Source of the DNA: Brugia malayi
Lineage: Eukaryota; Nematoda; Chromadorea; Rhabditida; Onchocercidae
Length of the DNA stretch: 64,000 nucleotides
Assembly: GCF_000002995.4 (NCBI RefSeq)
Contig: NW_025062478.1
Location: 8,098,001-8,162,000, forward strand
Direction: 5' to 3'
Positions 13,101 through 27,102 of this stretch are shown here, one piece after another. Under the pieces are notes generated by a model. That model searched no databases, was not told where the DNA came from, and worked only from the letters and a program-made list of their open reading frames with translations. Each line of letters begins with the position of its first letter. The first letter of the stretch is position 1. Made by a program: the position numbers and the translations under genes.

Positions 13101-13691
13101 GAGTATGTTTTGAAAGAGAATTATTTTAAACATTTAAACACAAGTGATCACAGTTTAATTTGAAAAAAAATAGATATTTGAAATTCAGAGTCCAAATAAG
13201 AATTTTTACTTATTTATTTATTTAAATGATTAATACTTCCATCTGCATGCACAGTTTATTTCTTTAGTTTTGAGAGAAATATTTCAAAGTAAAATTTTCA
13301 GATAATCTCGAAAACGGACGTGTTTGGGATGACGAGTCAGATGCTGTTTCATATAGCTATTCATTTTTTCACTTTGTATTTGGGTTGGCTTCACTCTATG
13401 TGATGATGACTCTCACATGCTGGTACAAGTAAGTTTTTTCATAAACATTCGAAGAAGGTTGTTGAGGAATCTACTTATTTAAGCACAAGGGACCGCAGTT
13501 TAATTTGAAAATTAAGTTTCCTTAGTTTCTCAGTACCAGAAACCTGTTTAAGGCCGGATAGTGACTTGCGTCATCTAAATAGCAATATGGCAGCAGTATG
13601 GGTGAAAATTGTGTCGTCTTGGCTGTGCCTTGCAATTTATGCATGGACGCTTGCAGCACCAGCACTTTTTCCGGATCGTGACTTTTCATGA
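10162..13691 (+). CDS. serinc: SERINC/TMS1 family multipass membrane protein
   Basis: SERINC proteins are eukaryotic multipass proteins; vertebrate members are implicated in serine-derived lipid metabolism and lipid scrambling. Eleven exons: 10162-10200, 10614-10778, 10899-10978, 11129-11304, 11463-11600, 11957-12033, 12167-12350, 12435-12496, 12681-12861, 13302-13428 and 13526-13691; about 464 residues, the usual size. Diagnostic features: N-terminal [13 protein letters not shown] followed by the Cys-rich [18 protein letters not shown], then about ten hydrophobic segments, [12 protein letters not shown] in the middle, and a C-terminal [20 protein letters not shown] and [17 protein letters not shown] pair. 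Exon 11 must begin at 13526 (cttag), because the nearer ctcag acceptor shifts the frame into a stop. The exon 9 donor (12862) is weak, and read-through meets a stop within ten codons. Confidence 0.93.
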
Positions 13692-14358
13692 AACTGGAAA
13701 AACTATTCCATTTAAAACTGGAGTAAATTTTGGGATTTCATTTCTCAGATTAAGATTTTGTACATAATTTCCCAATTGCAATACTGCTTCATTGCTTTTA
13801 TTTTTTGTATTGATTAGAAATTCATTTTAATCTGCAGCCATTATTTTTTGTACATTTCATCGTGATTTAAATGTTATATATTTCTCGAATGCTTGCTTCA
13901 TTATCTCCATCATCTCTTTAATATATTTTATATCCTTAGTACTTTATATCACACCTTTCTTTATATCATATTCTACATTTTCGGTGGAAACATTTTTAGA
14001 AAAAGAATATTATTTATTTAAATCAGTAATTAGGAGAATTGATTGACTGTATCATCCGTTATTGACATGATCTTTCCTTGTAGAATTATAAAACTGTATT
14101 CCATATCATAATTATATGATAAAGCATTTATCCATTTCCGGTTTTCTTTTCTGCATCACGTGGTTCCTGTCCGAGTGCTTTTTTCTTTGTGAATGAAATA
14201 AGTTGCGAATTGTTGACATATGATTGTGGTTTTGAAGACCTATGTTTTGAATTCTTTGGTTTTTAAAGTGTACGCTACATTATATATTATAAAATATCAC
14301 TCTTATACAGGAGGAAGCAATCTCAATTGACTTCTTTTCATTATTTCAGGTCTAAAAA
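13692..14358. other. Short intergenic gap between SERINC and TMEM258
   Basis: About 670 bases of AT-rich sequence between two same-strand genes. No coding exon is supported. It ends with ttatttcag at 14349, nine bases before the next ATG, a likely trans-splice acceptor. The spacing is longer than a classical nematode operon gap but does not exclude co-transcription. Confidence 0.45.
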
Positions 14359-14922
14359 ATGACTGCTGATTTGTTGTCAATGGAGCGGTACGTTGGGCCG
14401 GTAAGGGCTTCTTTGGCAATGTCATTTTTAGCGATGATATACACATTTCTGAAACAATTAGTAGTTTTGGCTCTTTGATTTATATCTACTGATCTAAAAC
14501 CTCATAGTTTGCGCTGTTTTAGTAGCAATTTAAGTCCGAATAGATTTCACTGTTTTCAATTAAGTTTCGATTTAAGTTCCAGTTAAGGTTTCAATTTTTT
14601 TTAGGTGAACCCTTCATTATATCCACAGCTAGCAGTGCTTTTGCTCGCAATAGGTCTTTTTTTTATGGCTTGGTTCTTCGTTTATGAGGTGATTGTTCAT
14701 CATACTATCTATTTCTTTTCTCACTTGATAGTTTCGTTTGATTTTATTACAGTAGCTCGTTATAATAGTTAATAATTGGTTCTTTACTTCAGTATCTTCC
14801 AGGTAACTTCATCGAAGTTTACTCGAGTGCTTATGAAGGAATTGTTAATTTCTTCAGTTGCGGCTCTTTTCCTTGGATTTGGTTCGGTTTTCCTCATGCT
14901 TTGGACAGGAATCTATGTTTAA
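14359..14922 (+). CDS. tmem258: TMEM258, oligosaccharyltransferase-associated membrane protein
   Basis: TMEM258 is a small two-helix ER protein found in oligosaccharyltransferase complexes and needed for efficient N-glycosylation. Three exons, 14359-14400, 14605-14688 and 14813-shifted start 14803 to 14922, give 81 residues (exon 3 begins at 14803, after cttccag). Key matches are [15 protein letters not shown], a first hydrophobic helix ending [27 protein letters not shown], and the C-terminal LMWTGIYV. These fit the family along the full length. The start lies nine bases after an acceptor. The gene is short but complete, with canonical splice sites and a conserved C-terminus ending exactly where the family ends, so identity is secure. 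Confidence 0.92.
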
Positions 14923-17900
14923 CAAGTGTGATATCGACCCTCCAGTTACTTGAATTTACTTTTTTTAACAATGCTAGTTTTTTGTTTTTTATTTCTTTCC
15001 ATTTATAACTTATTTTTGATGTGAAAAACCATTTGTATTATTCACATCAGTTTGGACTTTAGAATTTCTGCGATTTCAAAATTTACTTTTTTTCTGAGCT
15101 TGCAGAGTTTCAGATTGTTTTGATATTTGCTTTTTCATATATTCCACGACCAAGAGGTCATTGGATTTATTGAAGTGTATCTGTTTACAGTATGCGTCGC
15201 TCTTATTCCCTTAAATTTTTCTAGAAGTTGTAGTTCTGTTGCTTCTGATCGCTATGATCGAAGAACAGTTTTTTCTTTGATTTGTTGAGTTAGTTCAAGT
15301 TAATTTGTTACTTTTTGTTGAAGAGAAAAAATGTTTCGAAACTAACAGTGTCCTTATGATGTAACAATCTATTTAAATTATGAAAAGCTCTGTATTATTT
15401 TATAAATTAGGCATAGCAAAAAATACAGAGATTTATTTTCGTTTGCTTGCCTCCGAAAATTGTTAATCAATTTAGGCTGCTTAAAATGATTAGTGATTCC
15501 CTAACAGTATAATTCTCGGTGAAATTCCATTTTTCAGCATACATGATATTTATATGAATTAGATTAATTTGCATTAAAACTAGCTAATAAGGTTTCCGAA
15601 TAATTTAGTTCTCCGTGATTGCATGATTCAACTTCGAAGTGTGGTTAGTTTTACTGTTGAAACTATTTAAATAAATCTATTTATGTTTTGTGCAAACACT
15701 CTGACATTTAGCAATGTTTTCAAAACGATTTTCATTACCGCCGCAGTTCTGAGTACCAAATGGATAACATTTTTCGGTAACTGGGTCGAAGTAATAGCGC
15801 ACCTGTAGTTTATCCCTGTCTATTGTATCATCGTTCGTTTCTTCGGTTGGACATAGCCCCGAGTCTGGAACACTTTATATTAGAGAGGGACAGCAAAACT
15901 CTAGACACCAGCTAGAAACTGGAATAGTTCTATTATTGCTGTTATCACTCTGACATTATCTTATGTTGATAACGGTATGTAGCTAAAGAATAGACATAAC
16001 ATTTATCTAGTTAGGTGAAATTATCTGCAAATATTAATTACCCATTTGGAGACTGATAAGAATAGAATACAGCAAACCTGGTGGGAGGTAACAAATACAT
16101 GGGTAACGTTGTACATCGGTAAATACTGGAGGATCTGGTGAACGGGCAGCATCTAGTAAATTATACAGGAATATGGGTAAGGTTAATATCGAAGAATACA
16201 TTACTCCTAAAATGCAATAAATATTTTAAAGGCTATGATATGTTTCTGTTGCTAATTGTTGCCCACTTTAGAGTGCTGGTCAGATATAGTCTACTTGAAT
16301 ATCACTAAGATATTTCTTTTCCCCGCTCCTCCCTTAGTGTTAAAAAAATTCCCTATTCAATATCTGTTTGATGGGTAAGCAAAAGTAAGTAAGTAATCAG
16401 TTGAAATTGAGTTTCAATTAATCAACCGAAATAGTTAAAATCGATGCATTAGAGTAAACAAATAAGTATACAAACAAGGGGATATGGACGGACTGAAAAT
16501 TAGCAAATTCAAATGAAACTGGAAATGTGATTTATGAGAAGTTGAAATGTTGCTCTGTCATTAGTGGCTTATGTAAATGCATGATTAATTTTAAAAAGTA
16601 CGCAATAAGTAGAAATCAGATCTTAATGTGGGATTTGATTTTGATTTCACATGGTTGGAAAATACCAAGACGAATGGAAGAAAATATTTTTAATAGATAC
16701 TTGGAAGAAATAGTAGATAGGTATATCAAGTTAATTTTATTTCAATAATTCTGCGAAAAATTTTAATTTGAAGTAGCATAGAAGGAATCAAATAGAGTGA
16801 AAAAATCATTTTAATGAAAACAGAAATGTAACACTTGGATTCATACTTTCCGCAAAAAGCATTCTTAAAAGTAAATCGGAGGAATCTGCAGCATAGAATG
16901 AATAGAATTAGTAACTATTTGAAAGTCATATTATTTTTTTCAGGAATTCTATAAATCGTGTCACAAATGTCGCATTCATAGTCATTAATATGCAGTAGAA
17001 CTTGTTTTAAAATTCGAATTTCATTCTTAATAACAAAAAAAAATCAAAATTTTTTGAAGTCACTTTTTAAAAATTATTCCAAATGTTTTCAATATGCTAA
17101 TTTATTCTGTTTACTCTGACAAATAATTCAAGAAATAACTAGTGGATAATTAATTATAATTACAGCTACCAGTGAGCTGGAAATGAAGAGGAAGAAATAT
17201 TCTTCAAAATTATTTTTTCTAGAGGAAATAAAAGTCTGAAAATGCTGAAAATGATTTTGTAATCAACCTTATTCTCTTCAAAATCACAAAATTAAAATTG
17301 CTGCTTTGATTTTCCTAAACTAAAATTCCTAATTCATAAGCAAACATAAATGAAATGAATCGGATTATTTACAAGAATTATAAAGGTGACAGAAAAGAAT
17401 ATAAATGCATATTGCCAAAGATTTTGTGACGAGCAACCATCGGTGACCTAAATATCCATCATTTCCCTCCTCACTTATGACCCTCTGTATTCCGAGAAGT
17501 GGTCAGTCTTTAAAATTTTAGATTTTCTTGTCATCATTATGGTATAGTGAAGTCGTAGACGGTTAATTTTTGTGAAATTGCATTAGAGCAAAAAATTGGA
17601 AATTGTTCAATAAAAAATTAAATTTGGATGAGATGGAAGGAATCGTTCTTAAGTTTCATTGGATGCTTGATTTAAAATTTTTGCAGTTGAATTCTGCTTA
17701 AATATGTCATATAAAATTTTGTAATGATTATTTAATGAAGTGATCGTAACAAGTTGAGTGATTGTCATTATAATTATTCATTGAATGAAATGAGAAAGAG
17801 TGTCAACTAAACTAACTTTATAATGAATCATCCATGCACTCACATAAGTTATCTGAGTAAGATTGATAATGCAAAGGTAAATAATCATGTAAGCTTTTCT

Positions 17901-19982
17901 ATGCTAATTTTCCACAACCAATTTCGTTTTATTTTAGTTGAAAAAATCTCTTCTTCATAGATGTGAATGCATGTGAGAGCAATAACTATTCTTTTAAAAC
18001 GATTATCAGTAATTGATAACCATCATTTTGAGCATAGACAACTCTAAACTGCAATTGTTACTGGAGTTGACATTTATGACATTTTTCAGCAAAAGATTTA
18101 AAAAAAAGGAAAAGCTGAAGATGAATTAGAAATAGAAGGAAACGAAGAATTATATAAAAGTAAATTTATAGCATCCAAACATAATTCATCAGACGAATAC
18201 GTTTTTGTTTTCTGTTTGGATGAAAACTATTGTTATCGTTGAAAATGGGACGACGAAGATCGATCGTGCATTCACCATTTACAGTTGTGTGTACATTTAT
18301 GAGTAATGTAAAGTTACTAGTAATTATCCTCATTCAATGGAATAAATGACCATTTGATATATACAGGTCAAATGGTGAAGTGAAGTGGTTAATGCAAAGA
18401 ATAAGCGATGTAAAGTGTAATTTCATCCGCATATTTTAAATTTTCAGTGAAATTGGAGACATTTGCTTTTGTAAAATGTATGCCTTTGTTTTCTATTTAA
18501 AGTGGTAAAATATTGTTGGTTAAAAAAAAATGCATCTCTCAAGTAGTTTTAGTTAATATTTTATCAATAATAACTACAAAATGAATTTTATCAAATTAAC
18601 ATTTGTTACGGCACAAATTTGTAACAAGTAAAGAAGTGAAATAATTCGTCGTGATTTAGGAGTCCAATATCCAAAATTAACCTTTTTGACCTTAAAATAG
18701 ATTCATGTATTGAAAAAAATTCGACCATCTTTTAAGAGTGACTCCATAGTTTGTCCATGTGTAGAAATGATAGTTATCAGTTATTGATAATCGTTTTAAA
18801 AAATAGTTGATGTTGCATACATTCTCATTATATATGTCAGATCACTTTAATGTATCAATTAAAGAAATAATTTCGCTATGCACAAACAAATTGGGTTATA
18901 TATAACGACTATTTGGAGAATACATTGACACGATAGGAAAATGTCACTTTTTTTTCAATTTTTTAAATATACCAAAAGCTGCTTAAGGGTACTTGACCTG
19001 ATTTTGTAATAACAAATATTTCCTCTTACGTAATAAACTTTTTAATTTAATCACTTTTGAATATACCGTATTCAATATTCATGTCATTAACATCTCGTCA
19101 TCAAAAAGATTTCTACTTCATTTGTAAAATTTGATCCTTAATGAATTTTAGAACCTTATTTCTGTTGTCCATTACATTTTCTTCAAAAATTAAATCATAA
19201 AATCCGTATATTACCAGTTGCTAAATATTTTATTTCCAAAGAAATAATAAACCATTTCTGCGTTTTTCTATCAGAATAACTTTAAAAAAAATATATCTTA
19301 CAGAAAACTCTACCGATAAACAAATTTGATCAGAAGGGAAAATTTAAACGGTTCTAATCCATCTTACTTTAGTGATCTGAAAATTTTCAACAGAATTTCT
19401 ATAACAATATTTAGATTTTTGATAAAAATATTTGTCTGGTAAATGATAAGAAATCGATCATTAACTCTCTTATTTTAGTTTTAATAGAAAAATGTTTTTT
19501 TTTGTTTTACTTAACGAAATTAATTTGATTTGTTCTTTTGCGATTACTGATATTGTACAGAAGTATCAAACAACAGAAGAAAGGAAAACAAAGTGATCTG
19601 CATGCAATGGCTGAAGCAGTTTAAGAAAGCAATTTATTAATGAATAATTAAAAAATGTGTAAGTGTAAAAGTTATCACTTTGATGACATCACTCTATAAT
19701 CTCTCATAAAATTTATAAATATCCAAAACATCAGTTGCATTCGTTGCTCGCTTGAAATTGCATTTAATGAACCACAGGTATCATTTCTAATATTCAAAAC
19801 CGACAAGGAACTTATCAACAAATTTTGCGGTAAAACGTTTTTCAAAGTGAAGGAGGTCAAATGTATCAGAATTTCACTACTATTTTCTTAATTGTATTAA
19901 CACATTGCTTTGTAGTAAATTTGAATAAAGATGCTAACTTAATAATGTCGATGGCTTTTCACTGAACAGATCTTCTATATTT

Positions 19983-20031
<49 letters not shown>

Positions 20032-20547
20032 AAAAAAGAAAAAAAAAACAAAAGAAAACAAAACAAAAACGACGAAAAGTCAAACTGAAATGTTATTGTG
20101 GAGGATATCTGAGAACGAAATTACATATCAGTTTAAGTTTTTCAACCTTCTCAGAGGTGTTAATTTTTGGATATCATGCCAAATTTAATTATTCTAAGAT
20201 GATGACTTTCGACTTTTCCTGAAATCAAATTTTGTTAATCCGGCGAATTTCAATTAAAGATCTGCATGCTGCCTTCCCAATTTCATTATATTTATAACTC
20301 TCTTTAGTTGACTAACTGACATCAGTAATCTTCGTAATTCCTTTATTAGCCGATAAATTTTCCTGAAATAGCTATCTTGAAAAGTGGGCGTTGTTCAGAA
20401 TTACTTTTGGTTTAACATCAATAAGCAACGATTGGTAGGGCCTTTGTTTCTCTCAAAGGCCATTTGAATCAGCGCTTTTCTAACCATACCAAAAAATATT
20501 CACAAACTGTGACACAAGTATGATAGCTTAGTTAGCTGACTTCATAA
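14923..20547. other. Long gene-poor AT-rich region
   Basis: About 5.6 kb with no supported exon on either strand. Open frames (for example 16527-16748, and 19675-19860 on the minus strand) are Lys/Ile/Asn/Phe rich with no domain, no flanking splice logic and no ordered neighbour. It contains many A and T homopolymers and probably holds the upstream regulatory sequence and 5' UTR of the TWK channel gene. I see no tRNA-like B-box, transposase or terminal repeats. Confidence 0.45.
19985..20070. repeat. Long poly(A) tract with A-rich tail
   Basis: About 46 uninterrupted A residues followed by roughly 40 bases of A-rich sequence with scattered C and G (caaaaaagaaa...). No recognisable gene or retro-copy lies immediately 5' of it, so it is called a simple homopolymer tract. 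Its true length may be uncertain because such runs are hard to sequence. Confidence 0.9.
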
Positions 20548-23500
20548 ATGGCGTCACTGCAACGTTCCGCTGTCTTTCGACAAAGCATCCGACAATTCCA
20601 GCAATCAATTCAAGAAAGAGTAGGTTACTCCTATTGCTTACCTTTGGTTGGTAGATAATACCAGAACAATGCTACTTCACCATGTCCCCAAATTTGATGT
20701 CACGAAAAAGATTTTATTTTCAACTTAAGAATGGCAAATTAAAAATTATACTTTATGATTGATATTCTAAAATCATTTTAGGCATAGTCTCTAATTTCTT
20801 ATCCTGAAATATTGTTCACTTTTTCTCATTGTTCGATATATTTTGTAACAAAACCAAATTTAACTAATAAAATTTAACATATACCAATGACAAATTCCTG
20901 ATCCTTCGGATATATTTACTGATTTATTGTAAAGTAGAGAATGGTTTTGTTTTCATCAGTGTATGAAATAACTAATTTGAAAATTGAACAGTTTAACAGA
21001 GTTCAAGAACACTTATGAAACAGTCAATTTTCACAAAAAAATATTGAGCAATTGTTCTAGAAGAAATCATTGCTTATTGCCAATTCATAAACATTTTATA
21101 AGGTTTGTTGAGCTTCACGAAGTTCTATTCAAATAAAATTTGCTCTTTCTTGCACCAAATTTCAGCCTTTAATTATTGATATCGATAGAAAAGGCTTTTT
21201 TTTCCACTTGGTTCGAATAAATGATGCCAGTCGATACAACTATTATCGATAAAATTTTACTTCCACCTCATTATTTTAAATTTTTTAATTTTTAATTATC
21301 TTTTCTGTTTATTTTTTCTCCTCTATTCTCTAAATTAAGATGAGAATTTCTACCAATTAAGCCAAAAATTTTTAAATATTAAAAATGATAAGCGAAACAG
21401 AACCAATTCTAAATACCATTGGTTTAAAAATGACACTTCAAAAAAAGTGTGAGTACTTTGTCATTCAAATCTATTTCTTATAAATAGTTAGTAATATTGG
21501 AAGTCCAAAGTACATTAGAATACATTAATTACTTAATAACCAACCAGCAGTTATCTATAAATTTAATCAATGCTAGATTTTTTCTACCAATTTGTGATTT
21601 GAATGAAATGAAGAAAGCTCAGTATTCATAATTTTAGTTTAATAAAACACAAGTAAGAAGAGCGAATGAATGGAAATTATTTTGCATTTTTTTCATCTCG
21701 ATAAAATTAAGATAAAGAATTTTTATGGATTTATTGATAAAACTTTTACACTTTACTTTACTGGTTTAGTCTAACTTAATTTATTAATTCTAAAAAATAG
21801 TTTCAAAAGATTTTAATAAATATTTACATTTTGTAAACAATAGTTCAGCATTTCTTGATGACATTCAATGTTTAAAACAAAAATAAATAATTTTTTTGAT
21901 GCAAAAGGAAGTAATATCTTCAGGCAAATACAGCGGCTAATGTAATCCGTCAGGAAGCAGAAGTGAATATAAGACGTGTACGTCATGTGCCACGCTGGAT
22001 ACAACTTCTGAGGAAAGTATATCATGAATATGGTCTCAAGCATATTCTTCTAATCATTGTTCTCATCATTTATCAGTTTATTGGTGCAGCAATATTCTAT
22101 CTTTGTGAAGCAAGTCATGATGAGTCACTTGAAACGTTTTGGAAAGAAAACATAAAGCGGAATCGAACACGTTTGATAGATGTTATCGTATCATCTATGC
22201 TCAATAACACCGAATATCTATTCTTTCTTACTTCCAATCAAACTAGACAGGTGAAATACAAAGAAAGAAACTGAGAAGTTTGAAGTATATTTATAAAATT
22301 GTGATAATATAATTTCCTAAATTGCATCGATAGCACTTGTTAATATGAAAATTGGGTTGGAAAATTTAACTGCCAAAATTTAGGTCAAAAGACGCTTAGG
22401 TCAAGAATTAACTTTATATGAAAAGGGCCTCGGAATTAAATATACTGATCAAAAAATCCGATGGGATTTCTGGAATGCTATGTTATATGCTCAGGTATTT
22501 CGCTTTGACACATTTTTGATTTTGTTAATAAATTAATTTTCAAATCAACTTCCCAAAAGAAAATGAATTGGAAAATTAATTTGAATGCTTTTTGCAATTG
22601 TTGAAATTATTGCAGTGTAAATGAGATATATTAGAAGAATTGAACAAGTAATTATGAATAATCTTATCCAAGTTTAACGATATGTCTTGTTTTCAGACAA
22701 TTTGTACAACAATTGGTTACGGACATCTTTATCCGTCCACAACAGCCGGTCGTATTTTTACAATGCTTTATGCAATTGTCGGCATTCCGTTGGTGCTCAG
22801 TATACTCGATGATCTCGGTTCATTTTTTTTTTACTTAAAATTCACAGGAATACTTATCTTATGAATAACGTAAACCTTTTGGTATGGGTAAGTAATACTA
22901 CTAAGAGGAGTGTATTAGATAAATGGAGCAAAGGATAGAAACTACTTGTTGTTTACGGTAATAAATAAGCATCTCATCCCGTATATTACAAATATCCAAT
23001 ATCTCCCAATGAAGTCTTTACAAAAAATGAAGCGATTTTGATATTTCAAAAATTTCTGAAATGTGTGTGACACCAAAAATGTTAAGCGGTAGTAAAAGGC
23101 TGTTTAGAGACATAATAGATTGCTTTTATTATGACCGTTTTAAATGTGCAACTGTTATGGCACCTTTAGTATTATAAGGAATGGATAAATCCTCTTAGTT
23201 CCCACCTCTGGGATTTATACTTCATTACAGAACAAAAAAAAAAAAAAAAAGATTTTATTTTTGATAGTCGAGATCAGGTAATATTTACATTTTCTTCCAT
23301 CATCTAATAAAATTTTCAAATGACAGAGAGATGATAATAAGTTTTAAAGATGAGATTTATAATTGAAAATTTAATTCCAATAGTTAGATGATTGAAGTGA
23401 AGAAAGAAGAAAATGATTTCCAGTCGCAAATTAACAGGATTGGGACATTGAGAATAACTATTTTCCAATTTAGTATCCTATTATAATGAAGAACAAATTT

Positions 23501-26500
23501 CGATAATTATCGATTCATTTCATTTATACGTTTTGCTGCGAATTCAGTTGTAAATCTTTTAATCAACAACCTATTATTCCTTTTTTGATACATTTTCCAT
23601 TCGTTTTTACCTTCTGGAAAAGTCAAGAAATAATATTTTTCACAAATTACTTCAAATTAAAATTAATGAGTATTTGTATGTAAGTAACTTATATCAAAAA
23701 TTCGTTTAATAGTATGGTACAATACAAGAGTCTACGAAGTAAATTTAAATATGTTTAAAAAAAAAACTCTTAAGAAAACGAAAAGTCTGGATGAAATGGC
23801 GCATTTATTTTGCACATTTTGGCATCAAATATCAAATGAAGCTGGCATATTTGAATGAATAAATTCAAACAATTTGAATGCAATTTATAATTCAATTAAT
23901 TAATTCTTCATAGAAATGTTCGTATTGCATTTCGCATATTCATTAAAGAGAAGAAACATGTTCAATTCCAGGTAAATTACTGACCAGATGTCTCAAAACG
24001 CCTTGGTACCTTACTAAATGCGGATGTCGCCGATTGTCCCGTTATTGCACGAAGCAGACAATGACCGAAATCTGGGAACTTGATGCAGAAGATAAAAGAG
24101 GTTTCGTTATTTGCTTTATTCACTTTTCTTTTCGACTTACTTTTTTATTGCTCGTCAATAATAATTGAAATAAAAAATATTTACACTGTATTCAATTTAT
24201 AATTAACAAAAATATCTGCCAAAACTTTTACTTCTTGTGAAGAAATATCAAAATAACATGCATACATGAATGATTCATTCACGTTTTATTGATATTTGCT
24301 AGATGTAATTAGCAGTTCAAAGTTTATATTTCATAAGTCTGTGCAATCTTTTCACTTCAAATTGACTCATACTGTTCCATTGGGAGAGAAATTTCTGCTT
24401 GAAAAATATTTTCCAATAGTGACAACATATCACCAGTGTATAGAGTGATGTATTACGTCGTAAAGACCGACAACTTGTCAAAATTTTTTTCCTTCATATT
24501 TTTAGATAAAAATTCTAAATCTCAAAAGATTCATCCGTTGTTGTCGATATGAGTTATGAGGAAATGTATCAGAAACGGCGGTATATTGGTGCACAAAGAA
24601 GCCAGTATGAATATATTATTGGCTTCTTCGTAGCCAACAAAATCTTCCCAAGCAAATTATCCACCCAACATTTTGCTTCAATAGATATCAGTTTTGCATT
24701 GCTTTCTTTCAGAATCAATAATAACTTCTTTCTGCAATTTTCCTTCGTCTTTGAGCTTAATCAAACATCTAATAAAATTTATTTGGAATTTTCACTAAAG
24801 CCAAGATGATATTCTCTTCAACAGTCTGCTACTAGAGTAAATATCTCTGGTAAACAGCAGTTCAAAGCTGTTAAAATTTTAGATACTATTAAATAATCTG
24901 TACTCGCTTCTCTAGCTCTATTCTCTTATAGACCCACAACTAACTTTTTTTAAGATGAGAAATAAACAAAGAAAATTTGAAAATTTTGAAATAATTTTTT
25001 AGATTTGGAAATTTTTGACTTGCCAATACCGATAGCAATATCTGTTGTTATTACATGGATATTTATTTGTTCTGCGACATTTTGTCTTTGGGAGAAAGAC
25101 TGGGATTATTTTGTTGCTTTTTACTTCTTTTTCATATCTTTAAGGTATAATGCCATTATCGGTAAAATTAACTATTAAAAATGAAAAATTTATTTAAAAT
25201 CATTACTATTGCATCCAGTTACAAAGATGATTGAGTTGTAAGAATAGTGGAATAAGTTTACTATTTACTATTCAATATATAAGTGGCTAAAAGAAATATG
25301 AAAAATACAATTCAATAAGTTAATCTGAAAGTAAATATGAGAAAGACAACGTTCTGGAAAGCCTTGCTAGATAGAAACTGTCTCAATCATTTCTAAGTCA
25401 GAAGCATACAGCACCTGGAATGTCCGTTCATCTGTAAATTGTTTATTTTTGTTTTTAAAATATTCACGTGATCCTTTCTCACAAGCAATTTTAATTGCAG
25501 CACAATTGGTCTCGGTGACATCACTCCAACACAGCCAAAATATTTGCTCATGCTATTCATTTATATTATTATTGGTCTTTCATTAGTTTCTATGTGTATT
25601 AATTTGATTCAAGTAAACGGTTCAGTTATTTATTGCAGAGTTTTCTTTCTTTGAAATCTTTAATTAGTTCCAAACAACTTTGAAAGTTATAACTTAAGTT
25701 CGAAGCAATATATATGTGATATATGCTAAATTTGATGAATTACGGCCCTTCTAATATAAGACAAGCAAGTATGCTTCTCAATTGATATTTTATGTAATAT
25801 TTAGTACTGTTGATAACTTCTTAATCATGAGAAATAAAATTTCAATTCCTTTTAGAAAGTTAATTTCAGTCAGAAATGGCTCGAACATACGAAGTTGGGC
25901 AACTGGATAATTTAAGCTTAAACTCGGCTGACTTTTCTTCCGAAAGCATGAATCAAAGGTAAGCAAAAATATTTAAAGTTAGTGTTTTGACATGAAATAA
26001 CCGTTTTTTTTTTTTTGATTATGGCGTTTATAATTTTCTGTCATTTCCATACTTTTTTTGATTACTTAACTATATTCTCGTCTTATACCAAATGACCTTA
26101 AAGGAATTGCAGAATTTGCAACAAGAATTGTATTAGCTCAAGCAATGGAAGTAATATTATTGATGGTAGTGCGCGATCGTTGTCCGATAATTCTCTTTGG
26201 CGCATTTCAGTCAACAACAGGAAAAAATTTGATAAATCATCGCAAACGATGCTATCATTCCTCAGTCCTTGTGGAAATTCAAACATGTATAAGTATGATT
26301 ATAATATAGGAGTAAGCCTTTTTACATTTAACTGAGAAAATTGTAAATGTAACTCAGAGATAAGTTAGCAACTAAAGATACTTTCATTTCTTTACTCATT
26401 TAAATTTAATGAAAAACAACACCCTAAAAATAAATTTTGCTTTTTTCTTCTTTTAATTTTATTTTTTTATTGTAGATTAAGTTCCTACCAAGGAATTTAT

Positions 26501-26613
26501 CAATCGATGATGTGATGAAGCTAATGGATACCGAAGAAGAAGATATTTTGGTACTAACTGGACTTATTCGCGCTGATAGCAATGTTTCGGATAATAGTGA
26601 TGATAGTAGTTAG
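20548..26613 (+). CDS. twk: TWK-type two-pore-domain potassium channel
   Basis: Predicted leak K+ channel of the plasma membrane. Ten exons: 20548-20619, 21924-22250, 22384-22494, 22697-22817, 23972-24100, 25003-25144, 25501-25612, 25870-25958, 26104-26311 and 26476-26613; about 482 residues. Order: a short cytosolic N-terminus; TM1 (about residues 60-80, LKHILLIIVLIIYQFIGAAI); an extracellular loop with NNT and NQT glycosylation sequons; pore loop 1 TICTTIGYG (about 171-179); TM2; TM3 (PIAISVVITWIFICSATFCLW); pore loop 2 STIGLGD (about 301-307); TM4; and a tail with FLPRNLSIDDVMKLMDTEEED, typical of nematode TWKs. The first exon is inferred from phase and composition across a 1.3 kb intron. 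Nematodes have dozens of TWK genes, so no specific orthologue is claimed. AATAAA lies at 26631. Confidence 0.9.
24506..24550 (+). other. Possible alternative in-phase terminal exon of the TWK gene
   Basis: After a T-rich acceptor (tttttag, ends 24505) the sequence is open in the phase left by the exon ending at 24100. It encodes DKNSKSQKIHPLLSI and then TGA. Every GT inside is in the wrong phase to rejoin the TM3 exon at 25003. If used, it would truncate the channel after TM2; it may equally be a cryptic acceptor. Confidence 0.25.
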
Positions 26614-27102
26614 CTATGTGAAGCAAGTAAAATAAAGGTATCAAAGAATGATCTTGTTGTGATAACGAATTTTAAATATTTTTAAACAATAAATTAATCA
26701 ATAATTGAACAATTAAAATGATAGGACCGCCCCTCTCTTGAACACATTTCAAGCGCATATCGTAATTCTAACATTGTGCTAGGCGTAGCCCTCGTCACAT
26801 TTTTATATTTATTTCCAGTTCATTCATTCAAGACTATTTGATTATTACCCTAGAATATTCTCTTTATTGCCAAATTCACCTTCAACTTCTCTCATTCAGG
26901 TAAGCACTAATTGGACGATTAATTCCTGTCCTTGCTTCAAAAAAAAAAACCAATAATAGCACATGTTTAGTGGAATTTAATGCAGTCATTATGCTTGCTC
27001 GCAAGGATTTTGGTGTCGTTATCTCTAGCGAGAAGCAAAGCCAAATGAACTAAGCTTTTAAACTGGAGTTTTTCATTAGATTTCAAATGACATCAAATGC
27101 AG

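Noticed and set aside
19985..20070. Long poly(A) as evidence of a retrotransposed gene copy
   Set aside because: No coding or RNA-derived sequence is recognisable upstream on the same strand and no target-site duplication was seen.
21200..21240. GGTTCGAAT as a tRNA B-box
   Set aside because: No matching A-box or cloverleaf arms at suitable spacing.
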